A DNA stretch of 64,000 bases from positions 21,722,020 through 21,786,019 of the forward strand of contig CM046311.1 of NCBI GenBank assembly GCA_025267735.1, in the 5' to 3' direction. The position numbers were made by a program, and so were the translations under genes. A model generated the notes under the pieces. The model was given only the letters and a program-made list of their open reading frames with translations. It searched no databases and had not been told where the DNA came from. The stretch is from Mactra quadrangularis (taxonomy: Eukaryota; Mollusca; Bivalvia; Venerida; Mactridae). Below are positions 47,525-58,618 of this stretch, in pieces (the first letter of the stretch is position 1; each line of letters opens with the position of its first letter).

Positions 47525-49620
47525 GTAACATACGTTACTGTGCCTTTGCCCGCAGACTATGAAACATAGCCACATAAAGTAGTCATAATACACTTGCTTT
47601 TTAAGATATACAATGTTGTTGTATGTAAGAATACGATTTTTATCTTGTTCCCCAGAAATATTAACTTACACACAGCTCTTAAACTTTGTCGCCAAGAGTG
47701 TTGAAACATACATAACCATAAAAAATCCATTTTTTTTTTCAAATTGGAAAAGATATCATACTTGTAAAATATTTTAAAACATAAGATCAGATATGAATAT
47801 ATATGAAATAAAAACGATTGTCATTAAGTATTTAATGACATTTCATTAAATTTCACATTTTAGCAAAATTTTCGGGTAGACATTTAAACATGAAACATAC
47901 GTGACCATGGTTTTTCAACTAATGTTAAATATCTTAGTTGAATTCACGTTTACTAATTAGTCTCTCTAATGAATTCTTCATTTTATGATTACTACTTTTG
48001 CAATTCCTCAGGATCGTCTAGAGATAATGCTGTCTAAAGTATCAAATGTAACATATGTGATGTAACATACGTTACCGTTAAAATGATATACCGATCTTAC
48101 AATGCGGAGAAGGGTTAAACGATGACATATTGAAAATTGGTTTACACCAAAAATGTTAACCACAATGAATAAAATCGTTATTATCTCATTGAAAAATATA
48201 TGACATCTTCAACCAGACTAAAAAAAACATGAAACTGTGTGCATCTCAATGGCTTTAATAAATTAAACTATGAAGATTTTTTTACCATTGCATGCAATAT
48301 AAGCATAGAATCCTTCATAGCAATACTCAAATCGATATTTTTGCAATTCATTTGTTACTTCAATTCTTACTAGATGTAACCAAATCTCAAATGTAACCAA
48401 AGCGTCCTTTGTTCGCTTCTTATTCAATAAAACATGGTTTTATGAATTGAAACATACGTTACGTTTGGTAAGGTATGTTTCATATGAAATGTATCATAGT
48501 TGATGCTTGTTTGTTTGCTTGTTTCACAATGTTTCGCTTTTTTGGAAACTTGAAACGTTTAAGTTCTGAATGTTTCTTTTATACCATGTCTTTGAGTGTA
48601 AAGGAACACAAAATGTCTGTTGAATTTAACAGCAGCGAAATAATGTAGTTGGACTTTTATAAACACACGTAACCACAGGTTGTTGTAATTCCTTACAACA
48701 AAAACAGCACAATGTATGTCGGACTTTATTTTTTGTCGTAGATGAACTATAATACATCGCGGAAGATTTTGTTGCAGAAATATTTAAGGGAACATGGTAC
48801 ATAAGCATGGTACAACAAATTGATAATGATAAGGAAGCAAACACATCGTTCATGCAACAACGCCGATCTCTTATCCAATGGCAAACCCTTGGGGATGTAA
48901 TTTTGGGTGACAAATGACTTTTTATATGAAATAAGTGTGCCAGTACCTAATGGAATATCTAGGAGAACGTTTTGATTTTTACTTCAAAGTGAATTACTAC
49001 ATGAACTTTGAACACAATTGATCTGTTATGCTTTTCTGAGACTAATTCGTAACCTTTTAAACTCTTAATTTTAACATGTTTCCCTTAATTTTGAAGGCAA
49101 TCCTTATTGATGTAATTAACAGTATTTAGATATGACATAGTACATAGAAAATAGTTTGTGCTACCATTAAATTATTTAAACTGTTGTACTGGGTGTGACA
49201 GATAAAATTGGGATGTGATAGTTTAAACAGTGTTGTTGTAACATATGTTACTACCTATTTCTTTCTTTAGGCATTCATAATTATGAACTTTTCGGTGAGT
49301 TAAGTATATAAACTTTTAAAATGTATTCAATGATTTTGACTGTTCACGGCTATGGTACTTAAGTTTCTTTCGATTTTTCCAAGTTTGAAAGTCATTGTTT
49401 CAAGGTTTATAAATGTATTTCTGTAATTTTCCTTAAGTTGATCTAAAATTTAAGTCATATTTGAGCGAAGGGTCGTTCTGAATTTATCATTTTGTGGTAT
49501 ATGTATTTCCAGTATCAACCCTTTGCCTTCCTAAAGTGCTTAAATCATAGACAAACATACAAATACAGACGAAAAAAATAAAGTTTTATTAGTGTGGTCC
49601 GTATAGAAACATACGTTACC
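47525..49620. repeat. Dispersed occurrences of GNAACATACGTTACC
   Basis: Clear matches or near matches occur at 47525, 47561, 47703, 47892, 48048, 48062, 48449, 48467 (inverse), 48661, 49238 and 49606. The core GTAAC-ATAC-GTTAC is a dyad. Spacing is irregular, so this is not a simple tandem array. Confidence 0.6.
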
Positions 49621-50224
49621 ATAGAAAATTGGTGCTTTTATTCAAATATGTGTAAAATTTATTTAGTCTGACTAACGAATGACCCTTCCTGTAAATACTT
49701 TATTCATTTGTCCATCTTGTAAAACTTTTATTAATAACTGAAAGTTATCATTAAAATCAAGAAATAAAAATATGTAAAGTGGAGATTTCCTATATGGCTA
49801 ACATAAGAGAACAGAGAAACGATGTATTTGATTTGTTTCTATTTTTAGTCTTGCCAAAACGAAAGTACTCTACCTGTCAAGTGACTCTCTTGAAATAGCA
49901 AGAAATAAGGGACGCCAATCTGTCTGTTATATTTATTGTTTTAGAAAAAATGGCATGTTCAAAACTAAACTAAGGAAGTAATAGGAAAAAGCACCATTTT
50001 TTGTGTTGAAAAGAGGTATGAAAAGAGTCCCTCAAAATCCCTGCCTCCTCACATATTGGTGTTAAGAAATCACCACACTGCTTACTATCGGAAATGCACA
50101 GGAATAACGTTACAGGGTAACCCAAAATCAAAATCGTTGTCAAAAACAAAATGGCTTCATAATTAAGATGCGTCGAAATAGAATACCGGAGGACAGTAAT
50201 AAGAACATTTTGGCATAGAAAATG

Positions 50225-51465
50225 GCCATAGGGGGTCATGAAGGTCAAAGTCCCAGAACTCTGTAAAGCCCCTACAAAACTTTGCAAACTTTTATAAGTG
50301 AATTGCAACTACCATGTGGGTTTAATAATCATACCATAGATAATTACTTCCAGGAGGAGCGATGTCATATACTGGCTTTAAAAGCACTTATGGTTTTTAC
50401 CGGAAAATGAGAATGAGCGATATTTCAAAGTCCCATAACTCTGTAAAGCCCCAACAGAACTTTGCAAACTTTTTATCAGTGAACTGTTACTTTCATGTGG
50501 GTTTAAAAAAATATACCATAGATAATTACTCCCAGGAAGGAGCAATGTCTTAAACTTGCTTTAAAAGCACTTATGGTTTAAACCAAAAATGAGAATGGGC
50601 GATATTTCAAAGTCACATAACTCTGTAAGGCCTAAACAGAACTTTATAAACTTTTATCAATGAATGCCTACCACTAAATAGGTTAAGCAAATCATACATT
50701 TGAAAATTCCCCATGTGAGGAGTAATGTTATATACTGGCTCAAGGTCTATTAAAGATTTGACCAGAAAATGAGAATGGGCGATATTTCAAAGTCCCATAA
50801 CTCTGTAAAGCCCCAACACAACTTTGTAAACTTAAATCAGTGAATGCCTAACATTATATGGGTTAAGAAAATCACAACCTTAAAAATTCCCCATGTGGGG
50901 AGCAATGTCATATACTGGCTCATGGTCTATTATGGATTTGACTGGAAAATGAGAATGAGCGATAATTCAAAGTCCCATAACTCTGTATTGCCCCAACAGA
51001 ACTTTGTTAACTTTTATCAGTGAATGCCTACCACTACATTGGTTAAGAAAATCATATCCTTGAAAATTCCCCATGTGGGGAGCAATGTCATATACTGGCT
51101 CAAAGATATGATGAATTTGACTGGAAAATGAGAATGGGCGATATTTCAAAGTCCCATAACTCTGTAAAGCCCCAACAGATCTTTGTAAACTTTAATCAGT
51201 GAATGCCTACCACTATATGGGTTAAGAAAATCATACCCTTGAAAATTCCCCGTGTGGGTATATACTGGCTCAATGTCTGTTATGGATTTGACCAAAAAAT
51301 GAGAATGGGCGATATTTCAAAGTCCCATAACTCTGTAAAGCCCCAACAGAACTTTGCAAACTTTCATCAGTGAATGCCTACCACCATATGGGTTAAGAAA
51401 ATCATACCCTTGAAAATTCCCCCTGGGGGGGGGAGCAATGTCATATACTGGCTCAAGGTCTATAC
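50225..51465 (+). repeat. About 180-bp tandem repeat, seven units
   Basis: Each unit carries ATTTCAAAGTCCCATAACTC, TGTAAAGCCCCAACAGAACT, ACTTTTATCAGTGAATGCC, AAATTCCCCATGTGGGGAGC and AATGTCATATACTGGCTC. Unit starts fall at about 50240, 50425, 50607, 50787, 50969, 51148 and 51317. The first two units share a variant (TACCATAGATAATTAC) not in the later ones, and one unit has a 12-bp deletion. Confidence 0.9.
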
Positions 51466-53454
51466 ACTAGCAAGCTGGATTTTCTGTTTAGCTACCAACC
51501 TAAAACGAATAAATACGTATTTGTTCCTCTATCATTTAAAGTTTCTACTATATAGAAACCAAATAACCAGCACTGTATTTGATGTATGATCATACTGCTA
51601 GCGTTGTTTAGTTTTTGTGCTTTGTTTTTTTCTTTACACTCATTTTCGTGCCAGCATTAGCTACAGCGGTAATAGGGACTGTTCTAAGCATCAGTCCAAT
51701 ACTATTTAAGCTAATGGCGTAAACCTACAAAAGTTGAAATATCTCATGAAGAGTTGTGTACAAGAACCGTAACTCTTCACTCATAATTTTGAATATTTTG
51801 CAGATTCTGCCCTTGTTGCATTTTCTTGTATTGTTAAGTCCGACAATATCTATCTGAGCTTGACCTTTATGTAAGTATACATTAAAGTCATTATTTACTG
51901 TTTTTTGTTTTCATTTGTAAATCGCACTTTATCGGAAGCCTTTGGCAAACTACAGAATATTGTTTCAGAATATTGCTGACCAATGTGTTCCTCCATTAAT
52001 AAAATAGTAGTTCAAGTTCAGATGGATATTATTGGACTATAGCTAGATATAAACAAATAGATTTCTATCAGTGATAGATTATACTGTCTTTAAGTCAGCA
52101 ATCTCAACCACTCGACGATAGAGATAGCTTTCTTATTGTGTGTATCTATTTTCAAAATTATTTATCTTTAAATAAATAATGCAAATACTATAGCTTATGA
52201 TAATTTTGTGATATTTTACTTTTAAGGTATTGGTCCCAATCAGAGATGGTGGCATGGTTGTATGACGTTAAGAAGATGTTTATTAATAGAGAATTTGACA
52301 CCAGATAATATTTATAATTTACCTTTGTAAAAATACCCGTAGTTACATGCGTCACTGTATTTTGATAAAACGTACAATGCAGCTGTGTTCTGGGTGCATT
52401 CTTATGTTTTCTTTATGATAAGCAGCTGTTTAAAGAAAGTAATGTGGATAATATCCATTGAGGGATATAATCCCATATGACTTACATTATGTTGATTTAA
52501 AGTATGTGTTCGTGATACTGTAAAATTGGCGCAATGTTGGTGCAAATTAACCTGGGATAATGAAACTAAGTTGAATATCCCATTAAAAGTCAAATTTACC
52601 TGAGGTGGTTTAATTGTTTAAATGTTAGAGTCAATACAGTTGCAATCTTGGTGCTTATTTGGTTAGTTTAGTTTAGTTTAATTAAAATATTATCTTATTT
52701 GCATTCTTTATCTCAGGTCCATATGCCCATGCTTTGTCCTCATTGACACACTGCTATACAATAAACGTTATTATCAAAATTTCTTAGCACATTTATACAG
52801 AATGTGATACACTTAGACAGAACTATTGTTTGTGTGTGTAACAAGTCAGCCACCCTTTGACTATGTACTATGTAAATTGAGAAATCATAGGCAAAACTTA
52901 CATGTATATGAAACCATTATGATAAAACTACATGGATCTTTCATGTGAAATATTATACTTTTGTAATCAATACGTTAAAAGTAATGTGAAAGCCAAGTTT
53001 TCACATTAAATTGTATTCTGTGCTGAAGTGTTCGTTTATATTTTCACATCGACTATTGGGCCATCTAGGTACGAAGGCTCAAGACGATTTAAACTCTCTT
53101 TAATAACAAATGTAAGGACTATACATTATACAAGTAAAACTAATTATACATCAACTTTTATAAAATATTTGAAAATACATGTACATAAATATTTCATGTT
53201 CATTACTCTTAACAATGTATAAAAGATTTGATAGATCTATTTAGACAATAGAGTACATTGATGCATACAATGAATTATTTTAACTGTTAAGATTTTTGTC
53301 CAAAGCTTTGTATTAATATACATGTATGTACTGAAAAATATTTATGTTTGCTGACTGAAACTAAATTGGCTGCGAATAGAATTCGTTAACCCTTAAAAGT
53401 CATAGCTTGAACTAACAATGTTGTTAAATTCGTGTCTCAATGTATATATTCATT

Positions 53455-54678
53455 TTATCTTCGTCTAAGTTTCATTTCGGTAAACATCAACGATTCATAG
53501 TATCCATGCCAACCTTTCCAGTTGATTCCATCTGCATAAGATTTATGTTTACCATTATGATAAAGGCCATTCAGATTTACAGCATGACAGTTTGCATACC
53601 ACCATCCTCCTTTATAGCGCTTGGAACACGTTGGTGATGGACCGACATCAAAGGTAGAAAATTGGCGTTTGTTATGTGGAGAGGTCAAACTATCCTCTAC
53701 GTCGCCAGAAAAGAACTGAACAGATAGAACGAAACCTCCTGACCTGGGACCAACATCAAATAAACCGTACTTTGCATATTTGGATTCATTTTTGAAATCT
53801 TTCAGTTCAATGCGCAATTCACATGGTTCATTTGAAGACAGACGATGGATAAATTCGTTTCCAAGCCAAAATTCTCGAGATAAATTCCCAAATCCGAAAG
53901 CGTAATCAATCCAATTTCTATAGAAATTTTCTGATCCGTCAGAACGTCTTTGGAAAACTATCCAACCACCTCCGTCTGTTTCCATATCGCAGAAGACGTT
54001 CATTGGCCGCCATATTGACTCTGGATGTATCGTATATATGCCACTTGAGGTATAACCTAATCTTAGCCATTCAGCGCAGTCAGCAACACGAGGTTTGACT
54101 TCTTTAGTAGCTTCACCTTTATCATGTTTGCAAACATTTTCAACAATTTCAGACACTTTTTCAATATGGTTGGAAACTTCTCTGACATTTTCCGCGATCA
54201 CATTTGCATTGTTCTGTAAACTATTCAACAGATTTCCTTGAAATGTCTCCAAAAATTCTGTAATGTTATCAAATCCCATTGCAATCATGTCCCAATTATT
54301 CTTCTTTGAAAGTTGTAACGATTCCACATCAGGTTGAAGGCTACGACGAATTCGTTTTTCCTTTGATAGTCCATCCCAAAACAGTTTAAATTGATTCAAG
54401 ACATTGTTTCGTAGATTTTCAATTTCCGCTTCAACTTTCTGATCCATGTTTGACGCTTCCGTTCTTTCAGCATGAATCTCATAATTAATTTGATGATGAT
54501 CTTGCTTCTTACCTAATTTATTCGATGCTTGATAAAATTCACGCCTTATTAATTCAATATCATCAATAAATCTTGATTCAAGCCTTTGCAATCTTTCTCT
54601 AATAATATCCAATTCTGATTGTCCATTAGCAAAGACAGCATAAACAAGAAAACTTAATATTATTTTTCCGTTTTGCAT
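53455..54678 (-). CDS. Secreted coiled-coil fibrinogen-related protein, FREP copy 3 (407 aa)
   Basis: The ATG at 54678 opens MQNGKIILSFLVYAVFANG, a signal peptide. The coiled coil is one residue shorter than in the other copies (NMDQKVEAE). The mid coiled coil follows copy 1 (SLQLSKKNNWDMIA, ENVCKHDKG), while the fibrinogen domain start follows copy 4 (NVFCDM, FYRNW, SREFW). The domain ends with the shared SLMFTEMKLRRR. Loop differences include SPHNKRQFST and FDVGPSPTC. RIRR/S and all five domain cysteines are kept. The stop is shared with the other copies. Confidence 0.95.
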   Translation of the reverse strand: MQNGKIILSFLVYAVFANGQSELDIIRERLQRLESRFIDDIELIRREFYQASNKLGKKQDHHQINYEIHAERTEASNMDQKVEAEIENLRNNVLNQFKLFWDGLSKEKRIRRSLQPDVESLQLSKKNNWDMIAMGFDNITEFLETFQGNLLNSLQNNANVIAENVREVSNHIEKVSEIVENVCKHDKGEATKEVKPRVADCAEWLRLGYTSSGIYTIHPESIWRPMNVFCDMETDGGGWIVFQRRSDGSENFYRNWIDYAFGFGNLSREFWLGNEFIHRLSSNEPCELRIELKDFKNESKYAKYGLFDVGPRSGGFVLSVQFFSGDVEDSLTSPHNKRQFSTFDVGPSPTCSKRYKGGWWYANCHAVNLNGLYHNGKHKSYADGINWKGWHGYYESLMFTEMKLRRR

Positions 54679-54740
54679 GATGTTATATTTATGTTAAGTT
54701 CGCAAGTAAGAACTAAGGTATCACCAGAGTAGCTGCTTTT

Positions 54741-54749
54741 GTTTATATA
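54741..54749 (-). promoter_or_regulatory. TATA box of FREP3
   Basis: The complement reads TATATAAAC, about 63 bp before the start codon and shared with FREP4 at the same spacing. Confidence 0.5.
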
Positions 54750-55333
54750 ATGTTACATTTAATGAGAATATCAGTTGGGGCAGCAATTGGCCAAACATCC
54801 TCATCTGAGCTTTGAATGTTCAAAGAGCAATGCCAGTTGGTAATCACAAAATTCACAAGAGAAAAAAACCACAACGTTCGTAAGAAAATCTTTATCTGCC
54901 CCCTCCTGTGGTAAAAAAAAATCTTTATGGCTCTTCAAAACATCAGGTACGCAATTCATTGGTTGAAAAGGTTTAGTCTTTCGGCCAATCGTGGAATAAT
55001 GGGATTTTCCCATGACGAACTTGAAGAAACATTTTAACTACCTTTTTAAATTTATGAATATGTTGCGTCATTTTGATAGTTTCAAGTGTTCGGTTTATGG
55101 TCCATGAAAATGCCAAAACATATGACAAGAGTTGTTCATTATAATGATATACAGCAGGCGTGATAAATCATTAAATGTAGAAATTATTTATTAGTTATTT
55201 ATTTCCCTTGTTTGCTTGCAAAAATAGTCAACTGGGCATAACCATGTAAACAAAAATCTACATCATTTAATGTCCTTCAAGTAAAGTGTATCAGATCATA
55301 AAATTGTCCTACTGTGTTGAGGTTACCAAATGT

Positions 55334-55575
55334 TGTTTTAGTGTGTTTAACACCAAGTCTACACATATTATGGTCATTTTATTGAAAACAGAAATTAGCT
55401 TTCCTGTAGCAAGTGCTCACCTTACCCTTCCTTAATATATCTACAATTTCTCCTTATAATTGGAAACAGTCGACAGTCGACACTTTCTCGGAATACTGAA
55501 TGGGATTCGATTCCGTATTTCATTTAAAACACTAGATTCGAAACTATGTGCTGAACCTACTGCGTCATGAACTCG
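55334..55575 (-). mobile_element. SINE family B (unit 3)
   Basis: Counterpart of 42642-42862 in the same position relative to the FREP gene, more diverged (TGTTTAACACCAAGTCTACA, TTAGCTTTCCTGTAGCAAG). Confidence 0.65.
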
Positions 55576-56289
55576 GGTTCACACAAAGTTATAGTTGTTT
55601 GTCATAACGTAACAGAAATATGTTAAACTGTAGTATCAAAAATATTAACGATATAAATCGTCATTCAACTAAAATATGGGCCAGTTTATGAAAGACATAC
55701 ATAAACAACCAATAAAACCTGCAGGAAAGCCAGAATAAAACTCAGGAAAACTTCTCAACACATACGCTTTTATTGTAGTACTGATGGAATAAATTAGAAT
55801 AAGTACGGTACATGGATTGACACAACGACAACCACTTATACAGTCTCTTGTTTTTTACGATTTATTGTGCTGTAAACATAACGAGATTATATGTTGTAAA
55901 TTTTAATTCTTCCTGTTTGCCGATGACTAGCTCTCATTGGTTCATCGGGGTTTCGTTTTTTTCAAATGTACAAGGAACAAGAAGTCTGGCCTAAGTACGA
56001 CAAGAGACACGGGTGTACCTCTCCGTACTGAGCTTTTGAACGTGTTTCCGTTTTTCCATGAACTGATTAAACCCGTGAAGTCCGTACTGAGCAATCGTAA
56101 ATATGCCTATTTTGTCATGACATAATATATTGTTGTAAATGTTCCATTTTGGAAATACATCCAGCACTCCTACTTGTCCAGCGTGCAATCCTTATTAGCT
56201 ATTGGGTTTTGATTTGTTCCCTGCATGTGGAACTTCATTTGCTCTACACACTAATCTAAGATACTTTCCTTGATCACGAGAGGCCTCTC

Positions 56290-56865
56290 TTTTTAACTAA
56301 GTATGTTACAGTTGACAATACTACACTCATAAAAAGGATATTTGACCTTCATTTAGACAAACAAGACAACAGCGATACAAGAAAGTTTACACGTAACTTT
56401 GATGCATGTGGTATGTATCAGCATGTCCAAGAAACAACCGATGTTGCAGGTTATACCTTAGATGTTGTGATAACAAGGGAAACTGACAATACCCGTTAGT
56501 CTGTTCCAATATTACAGTGCCAGTCTACAATTCAAAATCAGTCAATCAACTAATGTGTGTAATCTTGGTGCATTTCTCGCCTTAAACATGAAGAGGGAAC
56601 AGCATGAAAACAGTGTTTGTAAGAACTGTTATGTACAATTACGACCAAATGATCACATCAGACCGTATCTTACTTCAAAATCAACCAAATCATTAGTTAA
56701 TTCACTTGTTACATCTAGGTTAGATTACTGTAACGCACTATTATATGGAGACTCTAAGCAGTCAATGACCAAGCGATAACATGTTTAAAATACTTAAGCT
56801 AAAATCATGACTAAAATTCTCAAATAAGACATTCATTGGCTTCCTGTAGACTGTAGGGTTGATTA
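56290..56865 (+). pseudogene. Decayed non-LTR retrotransposon remnant (endonuclease end and RT C-terminus)
   Basis: One frame reads FDACGMYQHVQETTDVAGYT and then LDVVITRE, a pattern found at the end of the apurinic-type endonuclease of CR1/L2/Jockey-like elements. About 150 bp later another frame gives HIRPYLTSKSTKSLVNSLVT and SRLDYCNALLYG, typical of the region after the RT domain, then HWLPV-like sequence. The entire RT core between them is missing, so this is an internally deleted dead copy. Confidence 0.65.
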
Positions 56866-56866
56866 A

Positions 56867-57180
56867 CAGGGCTCGAATTTAACCTCGCATACTCGCAAAA
56901 TGCGAGTGGATTTTGAAATTTGCGAGTAACTTTTATTCTAACTCGCAAATTTTCGCGAGTTAAAATCGCCGCAAACATTTTACTGTCTAAACTAATAAGG
57001 CCCAAATCAGCATTGAAACGGGCTATTTTTGTCTATTCCACAATTAACGCCCTTGATTTATCTAGTCAAATATAACACTATGTTGTTTTTATATTGTATA
57101 TATGAATAGTTTCTATGTTTGCTCTTAAAATTTGAAGAAAAAATGTGAGCGATTATTTTTCTTTTACGAGTTGAAATAAA
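56867..57180. mobile_element. hAT-type MITE (TCGCAA family), right end truncated
   Basis: It starts CAGGGCTCGAATTTAACCTC and continues with AAATGCGAGTGGATTTTGA and CTCGCAAATTTTCGCGAGTT, as in 9388-9725. The conserved right terminus cannot be found. It directly abuts the retrotransposon remnant. Confidence 0.65.
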
Positions 57181-58600
57181 ATCAACTATAAAAGACGTGT
57201 TTGAAGTGTACACCCCAGCTAGGAATCTACGGTAACTTTTAAAGTGTTTGCATAATAACTTAACTTTTTATACAGTTTAAACATTTCATGTGTTGATTGT
57301 ATTTGACTTTATGCAGTTTTAACATTTAATGTATTGATAGTATCTTAGAATATCTTGTGCATAGAATTTTATTTAAGCATCGTTTTTACTGTGCCTTATC
57401 ATTCTTGTACAATCTTATTTTGTTTTTAACCTTTTATTGGGTTTTTAGTTTGAGACTGAGGCTTGATTTAAATACATGTATTACTTATTGTTTATTCATT
57501 AGGACTACCAACATAGACTGTTATTTTATGCTAAATTATGTTCTTTGTATGTTAATGATTTATCTGATCAATGTGAAGCAATTTTGAACGTATTTATTCA
57601 TGAAAAGAGTGCTATATAAATATGGTAGATAACAATGATAATAATAATAATTATGTGGGCCTCACGGAAGGTTAGAATAAAACGCGTACGTACTTTTTGT
57701 GATACTACAGCTAGGGTTAAGAATTAAGATTTGATAATAAATTGTTATATCTGGCGTGTTTTTTGTAAATATTTCATTTGTATGGTTAAGCGGTAATTTT
57801 ATATATTATGTTTAAAAGGTGTTTCTTCAAGAAATTGTTAAATATCTTCTCCCCGATTGTTTTACACAAACGGTCTTACTGTCTTTTGTACGGAGACAAT
57901 AAGCATCATGGGTAACATGTTTATTTATCTGAAAACACGTGGCAATGTTTGCATTCTAAGAATTGTCCCTTTCAATTGTATAGAACAAATAGGGTACATG
58001 GTACATGTTGTACATGGCTACTCAATGGAATTTAACTATCAAACAAATGAGGCACACTAAATGAACCTTTTAAATTGGTAGTTTAACCTCCATCCTTACT
58101 TATTTACAACTTTCAGTCTTTACACAGACATTTGAAAACAAAATATGAATTCACGGTGTGTCTATGCATCTATACATATTGAGGTGTAAAAGTACTTTGT
58201 AACTATGAATTGATTTTCCTGAAGTTATAAGCTATCATTTATTTTCCTTTTTAATAATTATAGTATCAAAAAATATACAACGATAAGATGTGCATAATAG
58301 TGATAATGATAATATATGAAAATTAATAAATGTTGATTGTTTACACTGAATATTCTAAATGGCATTTGATTAAACTAACAAGGTAGACAAAAGAGAACGT
58401 TAATATCCAAAATCACAGTATTCTAATTGTGATGATTTTGTCCAAAGATTTGTATAATACTATTAATTGAAAAATATAAACTAAAATGTAACTCATTCAG
58501 CTGCGTTTTGTTGTCAATCATTTTGTTTTTGTCCTTCATCCATTCGTAACGTAATCTTACAACGTCATGATTTTCTTTGACAATGAGATTTAAATGTGAC
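57181..58600. other. Intergenic; FREP4 3' flank shared with other units
   Basis: No gene is supported at 57181-58300. At about 58330-58470 the sequence follows the FREP2 3' flank (GAATATTCTAAAT, AGAGAACGTTAATATCCAAAAT, TTTGTCCAAAGATTTGTATA), so the FREP4 duplication carried at least this flank. No methyltransferase exon was found to its left. Confidence 0.5.
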
Positions 58601-58618
58601 TTTATGTAGATCTAAATA

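Larger units (their letters stand above)
47195..51465. mobile_element. About 4.3-kb insertion in copy 3 intron, of unknown class
   Basis: Unit 3 follows units 1 and 2 up to AAGGAAATAAGCAATGC near 47190 and resumes at CAAGCTGGATTTTCTG near 51470. In units 1 and 2 those points are about 180-260 bp apart. The insert starts near a run of C (47226-47237) and contains a motif-rich half (47525-49620) and a tandem repeat (50225-51465). No transposase or reverse transcriptase frame is visible. Confidence 0.7.
45929..52265 (+). pseudogene. O-methyltransferase fragment, copy 3 (exons 4-6, premature stop, exons 1-3 missing)
   Basis: Exon 4 equivalent 45929-46029 and exon 5 equivalent 46751-46909 are open with intact splice sites, though G189 of the KDGY loop has become D. 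Exon 6 equivalent starts at 52227; CGA for R261 is now TGA (52263-52265) and a TAA follows two codons later, removing the last eight residues. Upstream, intron 3 homology extends back to about 45290, but no exon 3 with the SAM motif is present. Intron 5 has been expanded by about 4.3 kb. Without motif I the copy cannot bind SAM. Confidence 0.9.
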
